Shown: positions 34,601-43,132, counted from the first letter of the stretch. The stretch is 64,000 bases of DNA from G963676655 sp963678305 (GCA_963678305.2 CAXXVV010000005.1:372001-436000), one strand, 5' to 3'. Made by a program: numbers and translations. Notes: generated by a model not told the origin, from the sequence alone.

Positions 34601-35785
34601 ATGCTCGGGCGAGATAGGATTTGTCCGGAATGGTCTCCCGGCCAGCCTTGCAGGACCTTCGGACTGGTTTTTAAAATTCCGGGCAGCCTCCTCACCCAGG
34701 GCATATTCAGTCCTTTGGCAAACCGGTATGGTTTGTGGATGGCCGGGTGTTTGAGGGATGGCGATTCGCTAAAATACCAATTATTCCTCAAAAACAACAA
34801 TACTTATGCCGACTTTGATAAAGGTGCTTTGGGGCGCCAGGTTGCGGAATCGGCTCCGGCAAAGAAAAGAAAGAGCAAGCCGGATATCGTGGTGTTTGAA
34901 CTGGGCTGGAACTCGATTGATCCGTTTTCCCTGTCTGAAGATGATCCCCGAGCATATACGAAACTCGGATATTTTTTCAACCTTTATTCCCTGAGTCCGG
35001 CAATGCGGCTGCTCTACGGTTATTCACCGGTTCGAGCGCTATTCGAATTAAAGAAGAATCCGGCAATGAAGATGCCGGAATACCGTTTCTATAACAAACT
35101 GGACCAACGCTGTGAGATTGCCGAGCTGAAAACGGCCGGGGACATGATCCGATACATTGCTTATACCGGCTTGAGAAGGAGTGGCGGAACCCCGGAATTA
35201 CACGAATTGGTAGCTATAGAACATCTGGCCTTGCATGGGCATCCGGTTGCAATCAAAAAAATGAATGAACTGGACAAAATAAAAATACCGGTAACGCTTG
35301 AAGAATTTCAAGAACGGAGATTTAGTTTCAATATACTGATTTTTCAGGCTTACAGGAAAAAAACTGATGCCTTGAAGATGTTGAACCTGGTCCTTGACAG
35401 CAAATTGAGACTGCCTCTCCAAATAATTGACGAATATATTTACCTTATGGTGATGGCGGATTTGGAGGGGCCTGCAGGAAAGTTGGCTTGTAAAGACAAC
35501 GGATTATTACCGGTCGGGGCGACCGTCCTGAGATGGGCTCCGCGGGACTTTATTAATCGTCTTTTGACCAGATACCGGGACGAGCTCAGTCCAAGAAGAT
35601 TTAATTATTTGGTTTTTGGACTTCGCGACGATGAAATGGCTAAAATATATTTGCTTGCGGAAGATGATAAAATGACGCGAAGATATTTCGGCGTATCGCT
35701 TCAAACGGCAAGGTGGAACTGGCGCCGGGAACACAAGGAAAAGGTCCGGAAACTGGCGGCAAAGAAGGGAATGAGTGTAAAATGA
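31607..35785 (+). CDS. Very large exported protein of unknown function
   Basis: A 1392-residue product with an internal hydrophobic segment (residues about 21-38, ISIKIFTAISLYIIIVGLNA) that should act as an export signal after an unusually polar 20-residue start. No family is recognised. The N-terminal third looks beta-rich with Ig-like strands ('TPENGSRGAESLVEYKFVIYGG', 'PPSPPELNISCDASKNNVLIQWDNAKNF'). The middle contains a helical, TPR-like stretch ('KRAIEMLEDRLKQETTMKTCKLLCEYLKIEKKYKRLLEIYNVM'). The C-terminal third contains Pro/Tyr-rich helices. The gene overlaps the next by ATGA. No metal or catalytic motif is evident. The pair could belong to surface remodelling, but this is not supported by homology. 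Confidence 0.6.
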   Translation: MPVFEEADHKAIIPKYGNISIKIFTAISLYIIIVGLNAADETFPPEKDIGPLQKKEIYYSTRINEPSDKGKYLISIKPTPENGSRGAESLVEYKFVIYGGIPDGVKGPVRLKIYKSNSSYGPYQLVYDRLSAVKHIDIKPVKVEIPDFLKERSEEFQKKYIEIQKKLAERNSPYWGIPKNHGTFIYQDRLQFSKKNPEIIYYRMFLCKADGTVLKAGDMYKYARIRSFVRRMTRSVTRQTLPYPRRYAQPSSRFFPRKPRSRLPGSAFSGRFESCVIYPTLVGTQCKLQFYSYKPDDLRITGFSIDGIEYPPVFNYKKANFGLQPGGGMLISLPGMSSRKSYSGTYINGKKVRIYNKSMFLNYPFGGNAKLQFEYLTSKGKYKKAEFDFYIPPSPPELNISCDASKNNVLIQWDNAKNFFDRTKVLEVPALVLTRNHTRIADLDFVKQNRYQDRGVPEGTALRYSAEFYGGAYNSSRWTPEKGTETIKVQFSYLMGQSNDKSRYIVIPAGNVEPRPVRIELAKTSLCFENTGVSAAKMLNLTTGLLEREKDMVLYDRASRDYIIDTKYFALSDELKKQFLIKESDYTILLKDYSRDDGNGLELWLFKKTLPDRNRRTDTLFWKIAELPIGAANAEYEKAGQRMIAKIRETLDFISGPDKRKKNIIPKNLICPALTPVNQVVPVWNIDAISESLFLVLGEKNESIKILSKTDWDIIFKERISRNDKGYSKIDNIIREILLRGRTWIDSDGGRKYYFSLCDAFTGEIIGSRIVSGDIRMVAQEVATWISGARLSEDLKLEIRADRSPHTGFRMFHERRWEPGPEFIKNFAPTLMLLSSFGKQKPSAQNLRVKPDKNSGQDFYALVKRQWKDGYRKRAIEMLEDRLKQETTMKTCKLLCEYLKIEKKYKRLLEIYNVMISMDDCPVSVYDSYNRVRNAAKSGSIAAIEKVPDKRRKFPRIYGKETSLTHERIDYSTITRHGKSQKYRNSYVARPGNYLAEYMLGRDRICPEWSPGQPCRTFGLVFKIPGSLLTQGIFSPLANRYGLWMAGCLRDGDSLKYQLFLKNNNTYADFDKGALGRQVAESAPAKKRKSKPDIVVFELGWNSIDPFSLSEDDPRAYTKLGYFFNLYSLSPAMRLLYGYSPVRALFELKKNPAMKMPEYRFYNKLDQRCEIAELKTAGDMIRYIAYTGLRRSGGTPELHELVAIEHLALHGHPVAIKKMNELDKIKIPVTLEEFQERRFSFNILIFQAYRKKTDALKMLNLVLDSKLRLPLQIIDEYIYLMVMADLEGPAGKLACKDNGLLPVGATVLRWAPRDFINRLLTRYRDELSPRRFNYLVFGLRDDEMAKIYLLAEDDKMTRRYFGVSLQTARWNWRREHKEKVRKLAAKKGMSVK

Positions 35786-37629
35786 AGAAAATATTATTAT
35801 TGATCATACTGTTTTTCGCCAGGATCGTGCTGACGGCTCAAAATCCTTTTAACACCGGTCCTTCATTTGATTATCGCGGCCGGCCGGATACCTTGGGATA
35901 TAACTGGACGCAATGGCGCACAATGCATTATTCCGAAATATTCAAAGAGCCGATAAAGCCGGCGGAATGGCGGGTGGTTTGTTTTTTCAAACATAAGCCG
36001 GAATATGCGGCATGGGAAGTTGAGAAAATGTTGCGAGTATTATACTTGAAACCCGATTTTTATCTCGGCTACCATGTACGGGAAAAATTTGGAACGGCGG
36101 TTTTCTTTACAGTTCTTAATAAATGTGTGAGCCGGGATTTGGACGAACTGTTGTTCTCTAACTTCAATCGAGAATATGTTCCTTTTTTAAATTCAAGCGA
36201 TTTCAACAGTATGTTCGCATACCTGTATTATCTTAGACAGCAGGGAACTGCCGGTATGGCAAGATATAATGCTATCAGCGGGAATTATAACAGTAATTCG
36301 CTCTTCCTGAAACGTAACAAAGGCAGAGAGCAATTGATTTTCGATTTGCTTAACAAGGCGGATAAAATAGATTGGCGGACCCTCCGGCGGCAATACTATG
36401 AAGAATTGATGAAAAAATTTTCCGAAGGGAAAAGTGAAGGGGCTAAACTCTTTGACGCGGATGACAAGCTCGCAGTAATTGAAGATGTCCTGAAGAAACA
36501 TAAAGTCAGTGACAAAAACTTAAAAATGTTTTGTGAGGTTTTTCCATCTCTTGATTCTCTCCCGGATAAAACGGCAGTCTTGATAATTAAATATTTCAAG
36601 CTTACACAGTCTGACTGTAAGATTGCCCCTTCCATGTTGAAAATGATCGGACTTAATGGTAGTCTGACGGCGGCATTGCTGGATAAAAGCAGATTTATGA
36701 AAGGGCTGTCCGCCATTGATGACCCATACTGTTCAGCCGTTTCCCTCTTCAGGAATGAGGCGTCAGGCGGTATCAATGTTTGTCCCGGTTTCTTTTTTGC
36801 TTATGCGAATATCTGCGGTGACTACAACAAAGCTTATACTTTATTTTTGCGTTTTTTGAATTCCAGGGAGGGGAGCCGGCTGCCTCTATCCTCTTCGCTT
36901 GAGCTTTTATGTGGAAACAGTAATCTGTCGGATGAAAACGCGTTGCGGATTATGCGTGCAAGTGGTGTTTACGCAGGTTATTTGACACGTCGCCCGAATA
37001 AGAAATTCGCGGCATTGCTAACCCCCGGCAACAACGGAGATCTGGTTCCTGCACAGATGTTCCCGTTCGAGATATTATCCCCGGCGATACAAAAAGCCCT
37101 GTACGATAATTATATAGCCCAAATAAGGCGTGACGGGAATTTCTCGGGTCATTGCCGCAAGCTGTTGAAAATCAAATCTCCGGTTTACCGCCGTAAAATG
37201 GTCAGGGATTTATTGCCGCTGGTGCCGTCTCATCTGGTCCGTGCAGACAGCAGATACATTTTTATGAGATATAACATTGTCAGTGTCCTGCAGTCTATTG
37301 CTCCGTTTGTAATTCCTGAACTGATTAGGTTAGCCAACGAACCGGACGCGGAAACCGGAGTCAAGGCCTGCCAGTTGCTTGGCTCTCTTGGCGCAGACGG
37401 AAAAGAAGCTGTTCCGGCCTTGCGGAAGCTTTTGAAAAGTAATGATAATTTTACCGTGAAAATTGCCGCGATGACTGCTCTGGTTGGAATCGGCGACCGG
37501 CAAAGTATTACGTATTTTGAACCATATATCGGCAGCCGGAATAAATTACTGGCCCGGGCCGCCAGACAATCGATTGAAATGTTAATCCCGGTGACAAAGA
37601 CGTTAAAATATATCGAAAGTAATAAGTGA
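35782..37629 (+). CDS. Exported protein with C-terminal HEAT repeats, unknown function
   Basis: The product is 615 residues from the ATG that overlaps the previous stop; a longer frame from 35713 lies inside the upstream gene. There is a signal peptide (MKKILLLIILFFARIVLTAQ). The middle is helical with charged segments and no recognised family. The last 120 residues form HEAT-like repeats ('IAPFVIPELIRLANEPDAETGVKACQLLGSLGADGKEAVPALRKLLKSNDNFTVKIAAMTALVGIGD'), the usual alpha-solenoid for protein binding. Tight coupling to the 1392-residue protein suggests a two-component complex in the periplasm or on the surface. The gene ends 82 bases from the convergent M16 peptidase; no terminator hairpin is seen between them. 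Confidence 0.65.
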   Translation: MKKILLLIILFFARIVLTAQNPFNTGPSFDYRGRPDTLGYNWTQWRTMHYSEIFKEPIKPAEWRVVCFFKHKPEYAAWEVEKMLRVLYLKPDFYLGYHVREKFGTAVFFTVLNKCVSRDLDELLFSNFNREYVPFLNSSDFNSMFAYLYYLRQQGTAGMARYNAISGNYNSNSLFLKRNKGREQLIFDLLNKADKIDWRTLRRQYYEELMKKFSEGKSEGAKLFDADDKLAVIEDVLKKHKVSDKNLKMFCEVFPSLDSLPDKTAVLIIKYFKLTQSDCKIAPSMLKMIGLNGSLTAALLDKSRFMKGLSAIDDPYCSAVSLFRNEASGGINVCPGFFFAYANICGDYNKAYTLFLRFLNSREGSRLPLSSSLELLCGNSNLSDENALRIMRASGVYAGYLTRRPNKKFAALLTPGNNGDLVPAQMFPFEILSPAIQKALYDNYIAQIRRDGNFSGHCRKLLKIKSPVYRRKMVRDLLPLVPSHLVRADSRYIFMRYNIVSVLQSIAPFVIPELIRLANEPDAETGVKACQLLGSLGADGKEAVPALRKLLKSNDNFTVKIAAMTALVGIGDRQSITYFEPYIGSRNKLLARAARQSIEMLIPVTKTLKYIESNK

Positions 37630-37710
37630 TAAGCGGTCAAGCCTGGTTCGCTAAAATTACTTTTGTTCAAAAAATACCACTCGTTGAGCTGGTGATTTTG
37701 ATTGCACGTG

Positions 37711-40275
37711 TTATTCTGAAGGTTGTTTGACTGATTCGGGTTTGGCAATGGCGGTGACGGTGTTTTCAGTTGTCATGCGCCGTTTGATGATGGCGTTTAT
37801 TTCGTCCCGGGTAATTGATTTGAATACTTCCAGCCGGCGACTGATCGAGTCGAAGCCGTTGCCGTAAAACTCTGAAAGACAACTAGCCGCCAGTCTGCGT
37901 CCGGAATGCTGCACTTCCTGGGTAAGGTTGAAGATAACCGCTTCTCGAGCCGCGGCAAACTCTTCCTCATCCAGGCCTTTTTCGGTCAGGCGTTTCTTTT
38001 CCGCTTCAAACAGCGGGATGACTTGAGTCACTGTATCGGGCCCGGTTCCGGCGTAGAACGTGATAAAGCCCGGCTGGATGCCGCGCATGGAATACATTCC
38101 GGTGTAATAAGCCAGCCCGGCTTCTTCACGAACCGCTTTGAACAGGGCCGCGGCCTGGCCGTTGACGGCCTCCTGGAGAATATCAAGCGCAAAACGGTCC
38201 TCGGAACAATTGCTGCAGCCGGGCATTCCGAGCATCACGACTGCCTGTTCGCGCGGAACAGTGGCTTCAACCATGACCGGGACTTCCGGGAAGGCCGGCT
38301 GCGCGGGGTAGGGAGGCGTACATTCGGAGCTCCATGGAATTGCATTTTTGATCTTTGAGAAAAACTTCATTGCGTCTTTTTCATCGAAATCACCGGATAT
38401 GCCGAAAACCACAGCTTTCCTGACCAGACATTTCTGTCTGAAAAATTCGTCAATGGCAGCGTGGGTGAGATTGTGCATAGCCTGTTCGGTTCCGGAGCGG
38501 GGCAGGGAGTAGGGGTGATCACCAAACAGGGCTTTGATCATTAAATCCTCGGCCGCGCTCTGAGGCGCTAGCGCCCGACTTTTCAACGCTTCTATTGTGT
38601 TGGAGCGCTCCCGTTCAAACTCCCGTTCCGAAAAGGCCGGGGCCGATAATATTTTACAGAAAAGGCCGGCCGCCTGACGGAAGCGGTCGCGGCGGCAATT
38701 CATCCTGACCAGCAAAGTGTTAGCTCCGCCGGTTATATGCAGGTCGATGGCGTTGTCGTCAAGCTCCTGATTAAATTTTTCTTCACTCATGCCGCCGCAG
38801 CCGGCACACAGCAGATTGGCAGTCAAACGGGTTATGCCCGCGTTTTCAGGTGATTCCAGGATAGTGCCGCCGGGTAGAATTGCACACAGGTCAATTAGCG
38901 GCAGTTGTTTATCCGGCAGCATGACAAAACGCGAACCGTTATCCTCGATCATATTTAAATTGCCGTTGAGAACCGGGGAGGGGATTTGTACACTTTTTCC
39001 TTTGGCGTCTTCAGGCTGCATGCGGACAACGGTTACGGTCTCAGGACGCAAATATTTTATCGCGGCTTCGCGTATCGTATCTGGAGTGACGGATTCAAGC
39101 AGTTTCAAGTATATTTCAGGATACTCAGGCGACCCGCAGGAGAGGATTGAATCACCGGTAACCCTGGCGATTCCGGATGCGGTATTCATGAGCCTTAGAT
39201 ACTCGGTGGACTGCTGCAGTCGTTCGCGTTCTACTTCTTCGACGGTGACGCCGGAATCGCATATCCGGTTCAGTTCTTCAAAGATACCAACCTCAAGTTC
39301 AGTCATGTGTTCCGGCATAGCCGCGGCGGTAATGCCGAACATGCCGCAGAAATAAGGCGCGTAATTGACTGCGCCGACCTGCAGGGCCAGGCTCTCCCTG
39401 ATCCGGAAACGACTAACCAGTCGCGAGGACCGGTTCATGCCCAGAATGCCGCTTAGAATATCCAGCGCCGGGGTGTCGCGATGTGTTGCCGCCGGCGAAC
39501 GATAACCGATAGCCAGGCGTGACAACGGGTCGGGAAAAGAAAACTCGCTATAGTGAGGCGCGGCTTTCGGCGGTTCCTGTGGCAACGACGGTTCATCCGC
39601 CCGGCCGAGTCGCCAGGAACCAAGATGATCCTCAACCGTTTTGAATACCTCGTCGGTTCGGACATCGCCGGAGATCACAAAAAACGAGCGCAATGGCGAA
39701 TAACGCCGCTCGTAATATGCGGCCATCATATCCCGGTTTACACTCTTGATAAGATCACGATACCCGATGATCGGATGGCGCACCGGGTGGGTGGTAAAGA
39801 CGTTCTGCCAGAGCTTTTCCCCGAGCAGGCGGCTCGGATTGTCCCTGACCATATCGCGTTCCCGGAGAATTACTTCTTTTTCCGAAAGGAATTTCTCTTC
39901 GGGAAATTCCGGAGTGGAAATCATCGCGGATAAGATTTTTATCGCTTCGGTCAAGTGTTGGCTGGGCAGATCAATATAGTAGACGGTGCAGCCGAATGAG
40001 GTATAGGCGTTGAATTCGCCGCCGAGACGATTGACCGCGTCAGCCGCGGCTTGCCCCGGATAGCCGTCGCAACCCTGAAACAGCATGTGTTCGAGAAAAT
40101 GCGACAGCCCGCAGCCAAGGTATTCCTGTTCGTGGATGCTGCCGGTGCGAACCCAGAGTTGAACAGATACCAGCGGAACCGCCGGTCGTTCACACACAAA
40201 GACATTCAGACCATTATCAAGGCAGGCGTTACGGATTTGAGCGAAGTTGATGTTTTGAGGAGGCTTTTTAGACAA
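37711..40275 (-). CDS. Tandem M16 (pitrilysin/insulinase) family metallopeptidase
   Basis: The 854-residue product has four M16-type half domains. The zinc motif HFLEH (H59, E62, H63; inverted HxxEH) is in the first half, with the distal Glu expected in 'EKEVILRERDM'. The second pair starts near residue 425 ('GNLNMIEDNGSRFVMLPDKQLPLIDLCAILPGG') and lacks HxxEH, as is usual for the inactive half. There is no signal peptide, so it should act in the cytoplasm, or be exported by a route that cannot be seen. It degrades peptides of moderate size in the family. The gene overlaps the preceding Minf_1886-type gene by eight bases and is probably co-transcribed with it. Confidence 0.88.
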   Translation of the reverse strand: MSKKPPQNINFAQIRNACLDNGLNVFVCERPAVPLVSVQLWVRTGSIHEQEYLGCGLSHFLEHMLFQGCDGYPGQAAADAVNRLGGEFNAYTSFGCTVYYIDLPSQHLTEAIKILSAMISTPEFPEEKFLSEKEVILRERDMVRDNPSRLLGEKLWQNVFTTHPVRHPIIGYRDLIKSVNRDMMAAYYERRYSPLRSFFVISGDVRTDEVFKTVEDHLGSWRLGRADEPSLPQEPPKAAPHYSEFSFPDPLSRLAIGYRSPAATHRDTPALDILSGILGMNRSSRLVSRFRIRESLALQVGAVNYAPYFCGMFGITAAAMPEHMTELEVGIFEELNRICDSGVTVEEVERERLQQSTEYLRLMNTASGIARVTGDSILSCGSPEYPEIYLKLLESVTPDTIREAAIKYLRPETVTVVRMQPEDAKGKSVQIPSPVLNGNLNMIEDNGSRFVMLPDKQLPLIDLCAILPGGTILESPENAGITRLTANLLCAGCGGMSEEKFNQELDDNAIDLHITGGANTLLVRMNCRRDRFRQAAGLFCKILSAPAFSEREFERERSNTIEALKSRALAPQSAAEDLMIKALFGDHPYSLPRSGTEQAMHNLTHAAIDEFFRQKCLVRKAVVFGISGDFDEKDAMKFFSKIKNAIPWSSECTPPYPAQPAFPEVPVMVEATVPREQAVVMLGMPGCSNCSEDRFALDILQEAVNGQAAALFKAVREEAGLAYYTGMYSMRGIQPGFITFYAGTGPDTVTQVIPLFEAEKKRLTEKGLDEEEFAAAREAVIFNLTQEVQHSGRRLAASCLSEFYGNGFDSISRRLEVFKSITRDEINAIIKRRMTTENTVTAIAKPESVKQPSE

Positions 40276-40678
40276 TGACCGGCGCCTCCATCCGGGATAA
40301 ATCCGGTTCGACTGAGCTGTTGCGGATTTTCTCGAAGAGGTCGTATTCTATATCGAAATCAGCCGGGGAGTCTTCCTCATTGGCGCTGATGACATTTTCC
40401 CGGACCAGCATGTAAACGATGTGTCCCACGTCGCGGGGACCGCCGATACCCCATTCGCCTAAAACAGCTTCAGCGAACGGGCCGAACTGGTCGTAAGCGG
40501 TTGTCGCTACCGCATCAAGCAGGTCTCTGGCGGAAACATGTTCATGTTTCTCTTTGCCCTGTTTGTTGACGGCGGTATTGATCGCGGAATGAACCAGCAT
40601 GAAAGCGTCCGGAATATATTCGTTTCCGGTTCCGGCTATCCGGTCAATTACCTGTTTTAACGCTTCTTTATTCATCAT
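40268..40678 (-). CDS. Minf_1886 (TIGR04138) family protein
   Basis: The 136-residue product matches the pattern of the conserved Planctomycetes/Verrucomicrobia family: 'Y...AF.LV..A......K...EHVSARDLLDAVATTAYDQFGPFAEAVLGEWGIGGPRDVGHIVYMLVRENVIS..EEDS..DFDIEYDLFEKI'. No function is known; the fold is probably a small helical domain. AAGGA lies 7 bases ahead of the first ATG. A second ATG follows directly. It is upstream of, and overlaps, the M16 peptidase gene, a link worth noting because both are cytoplasmic. The family itself is good evidence for the PVC placement of this genome. Confidence 0.82.
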   Translation of the reverse strand: MMNKEALKQVIDRIAGTGNEYIPDAFMLVHSAINTAVNKQGKEKHEHVSARDLLDAVATTAYDQFGPFAEAVLGEWGIGGPRDVGHIVYMLVRENVISANEEDSPADFDIEYDLFEKIRNSSVEPDLSRMEAPVIV

Positions 40679-40813
40679 TGCTGTTTCCTTAATAATATTT
40701 TACGGAATATACACCGAAAAAGCAAGTTTTTCATCCGTTTTTTCCCTTGTTTTTCAAGAAAAAATGAAAAAAAGTATTCTTTAAGTTTATTCTCAAGCCA
40801 GACTCTGGCGAAT

Positions 40814-40890
40814 TATGAATTGCACCACGGAGGACACGGAGGAACACGGAGAAGTATTTAAGTTTCCAATTAAAGCTGAAAAAACTATTA
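40814..40890. repeat. Dispersed CACGGA-type intergenic repeat, copy 3
   Basis: Units ACCACGGAG, ACACGGAGG and ACACGGAGA in tandem are followed by AAGTATTTAAGTTTCCAATT and AAAGCTGAAAAA, the worn TTTTCAGCT palindrome of the other copies. Confidence 0.55.
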
Positions 40891-40895
40891 TTTAG

Positions 40896-41025
40896 CCTGG
40901 GAACGCGGACGTCTCGTCCGCATCAAGGGTACGTCTCGTACCCGTTGCCTGGGAGCGCGCTGAACGCGGATAATTTTTTAGGCAGGCAGGCCTTGCAATG
41001 CGGACGAGACGTCCGCACTCCCAGG
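40896..41025. repeat. GGACGTCTCGTCC inverted-repeat element
   Basis: A 27-base sequence (CCTGGGAACGCGGACGTCTC, then GTCCGCA) at 40896-40922 recurs in inverted form at 40999-41025 with two differences. Each arm is itself palindromic around GACGTCTCGTC. Between them is a second palindrome, GGTACGTCTCGTACC (40929-40943). Confidence 0.75.
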
Positions 41026-41117
41026 GTAAATACATTTTTTCGAGAGTTTTTTAGTTAACAGTATCGTGCGCATCACCGAACGCGATCCAGGGGGGCATGC
41101 TGTTACTTTCCCGTGCA

Positions 41118-41187
41118 TTAATGTGTTTGATAACCTTGTTTGCATTGTCTCTAATTGCGCGATATATTGAATTGAGGAATTCAAGGA
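41118..41187 (+). repeat. Dispersed 70-bp repeat with relic coding look, copy 1
   Basis: From TTAATGTGTTTGATAACC to GAGGAATTCAAGGA, this matches 51273-51345 at most positions. Read from the ATG at 41121 it gives MCLITLFALSLIARYIELRN; the other copy gives MCVATIFALFLIARYI and then a stop. Confidence 0.6.
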
Positions 41188-41332
41188 GAAAACTCAAAAT
41201 CAATTTTTCAGGTCTGAAAATTAAATCGAGAAAGTTTTCCGGGAGAGGTATACTAATTCCAAATTCAGATTTAATAAAAAACAGGGGACTGTTTTCCATG
41301 TGAATACCCCAAATTCTCAATTTCAAGGTAAT

Positions 41333-41899
41333 ATGAGTGACGTTTTAGAAATATATCTACCGGCTTCATCTCCGGATAATTTTAGATTTGGCAAAGTTCC
41401 TGAAGCTCCGATTGTTGCCGGAAATGATATTTTCCGTGTAAAATTCGCAAAAGAGATATGGTACAATCCGGAATGGCGGAAGGAAACCATGAGCCAGATT
41501 TCACCTTATCTTCGCCAAACCAATATACTTATCGGTTTTAGTAAATCCGGGCTTGGCGCCCTTAATATAGCAATAGATAATCCGGGCTTGTTCCACTCTG
41601 TGATAATTTTTGATTCACCGTTTATGCACAAGGGCTTTCCACTTTGGAATACTGCGGATTTCTATACTCTGGCAACCTGGAAGAAGGACCTTGCTGAAAA
41701 CCGCCTGGATGATATAAAATCACTTTCCTGCAATACGAAAATCATTCATATCGGCGGTGCTAATTTTCATCGGGACCATGAAGCTTTCCACCGCTTGCTT
41801 AATACTCATAATATTCCGCAAAAATATATTTCATGTCCACAGTTTGCTCATGGCTGGGCATCCGGCTGGTTAACGGAAAATATTGTGTCAATTGAATAG
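41333..41899 (+). CDS. Putative alpha/beta-hydrolase (esterase-like), short
   Basis: The product is 188 residues from the ATG after AAGG; a GTG at 41300 would add 11 residues. The nucleophile elbow is IGFSKSGLGAL (G-x-S-x-G), followed by 'NPGLFHSVIIFDSPF'. A catalytic His is likely in the late segment FAHGWASGWL, and an acid residue in the preceding region. This is the layout of the esterase/feruloyl-esterase-like family, but at about 190 residues the protein lacks the usual N-terminal strands, so it may be truncated at its start or be a compact member. No signal peptide is seen. The upstream DNA is full of repeats, which would fit truncation by rearrangement. Confidence 0.55.
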   Translation: MSDVLEIYLPASSPDNFRFGKVPEAPIVAGNDIFRVKFAKEIWYNPEWRKETMSQISPYLRQTNILIGFSKSGLGALNIAIDNPGLFHSVIIFDSPFMHKGFPLWNTADFYTLATWKKDLAENRLDDIKSLSCNTKIIHIGGANFHRDHEAFHRLLNTHNIPQKYISCPQFAHGWASGWLTENIVSIE

Positions 41900-42328
41900 A
41901 GAAAGCGATATAAGTGAATAATATTAAAACTAATTGGTATGTTGCAATAATAATAATGCGCTTTGAAAAAACAGTGGCGACAAAGGCAATATGCAAAGAC
42001 GATGTACTGTGCATGAAAGTTTTTGCTTAATTGAAGCGTCAACTGCGGAAGAAGCTTATTAGAAAACAATGAAGCGTGGAAAAGAGGAAGTGTTGGAAGA
42101 GCATGAATTTTCAGATTCTAAAAATCGAAAAGAATGATTAGCCGCAAAGCTGATTTATTGTCTTGAAAATTCTGGCGGAAACCTTAACCGTGTCGTTGAC
42201 TCAGGTTTTTTTATGTGGAGCCGGTCCCGAATGGCATAACACAATTGCAATAATGGGTCCAGAACCCTAATGGCGGAGAATTTTATTCAATTCTTAACTA
42301 GTTCAGGTATTATAATTAAATTTTAAGG
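41900..42328. other. Intergenic stretch, possible gene remnants
   Basis: No intact gene. Plus-strand frames near 42020-42200 read in broken pieces (for example LIEASTAEEAY, stop, KTMKRGKEEVLEEHEFSDSKNRKE, stop, LAAKLIYCLENSGGNLNRV), which looks like a decayed small gene, but no parent family is recognised. The rest is AT-rich. Confidence 0.3.
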
Positions 42329-43132
42329 TTATTTTTGAACAAAAGCATTTCCGTGTTGATGGTAATACGGTTTGTTTTCCAATCGGTCATTGACTTGTTT
42401 TATTATGACTTCCGCTGCTTTATCAAATATTTCATTCCCGAATTCAGCAGATGAATCATGGACATTATTGTTACTGTGACCAATGAATTTGTCAGGCGAA
42501 GCCGGTAGTTTTTTCAAATCTACAGTTTCCGGATGCAATGACATCAAGTGAGACGTTTCCCAACCGCCTCCGTGGTCTCCTGCTTGAGGGTATTGGTCTT
42601 TTACCAAAAGATAATCAACAGCCGCCCATGAAAGCATATATGTTGTTTTTTTACGTTGACAATGTCGCTGGTTGAATAACGCGACAGCGGCTCTGGCATG
42701 ATCAATAAGCGGATAATGGCCTGCAACTATTACCCCCAGCTCAAATCCAAGTGTTTCTGCTTCACATAAGATATGGAGCAATAATTTATTGTAGTTTAAT
42801 GTTTGTTCAGTTGCTGAAAACAAGAATGATTCCGGTTCGAAATTCCTTGAGTCGAGCCCCATTTCTGCAGCGATTTTTTCCCTGTCAGCGCTATTTGCCT
42901 CCATTAGTGCTTCTAAACGATTTTCGCCATAGTAAAGCGGAGGAAAAACCATACCTCCGCCTTTCTGGGCACATTTGATGGCAAGGCCTTCTGCTTGGAG
43001 TGTATCGGCTCCAAAAGGGTTATGAGGTCCATGCCATTCCAAAGTTCCTATTGGAATATAAACTACAGGTTGCTTTTTCCTCCTTTTCAAAACCTGCTCC
43101 GGCCTTAACATGTGATATCTAACTTCTGTCAT
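42329..43132 (-). CDS. Creatininase-family metal-dependent amidohydrolase
   Basis: The 267-residue product shows the family's metal ligands in order: IGTLEWHGPHNPFGADT (Glu, His and Asp), VAGHYPLIDHA (His) and AGDHGGGWETSHLM (Glu). Length matches the usual 240-270. Creatininases and relatives cleave cyclic amides, including creatinine and formamide-type intermediates in riboflavin or coenzyme synthesis. Standing alone near a LacI regulator, the substrate here is probably a small compound from the environment. The gene is divergent from lacI-like 43643 with a 510-base gap, so both may respond to that regulator (inference). Confidence 0.85.
   Translation of the reverse strand: MTEVRYHMLRPEQVLKRRKKQPVVYIPIGTLEWHGPHNPFGADTLQAEGLAIKCAQKGGGMVFPPLYYGENRLEALMEANSADREKIAAEMGLDSRNFEPESFLFSATEQTLNYNKLLLHILCEAETLGFELGVIVAGHYPLIDHARAAVALFNQRHCQRKKTTYMLSWAAVDYLLVKDQYPQAGDHGGGWETSHLMSLHPETVDLKKLPASPDKFIGHSNNNVHDSSAEFGNEIFDKAAEVIIKQVNDRLENKPYYHQHGNAFVQK

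Larger units (their letters stand above)
40679..41332. other. Repeat-rich intergenic region
   Basis: No believable gene is seen in 654 bases; small frames at 40978-41184 (minus) and 41097-41303 (plus) run through repeats. It contains a CACGGA-type repeat (40814-40890), an inverted-repeat pair (40896-40922 and 40999-41025) and a segment homologous to 51273-51345. The Minf_1886 gene's promoter should be at the left edge. Confidence 0.6.

Noticed and set aside
40978..41303. Two small frames (68 codons each, opposite strands) in the repeat region
   Set aside because: Both run through inverted and dispersed repeats; listed as repeats rather than genes.
42020..42200. Decayed gene before the creatininase
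   Set aside because: Fragments with in-frame stops are suggestive, but no parent family was recognised, so only mentioned as a possible remnant.
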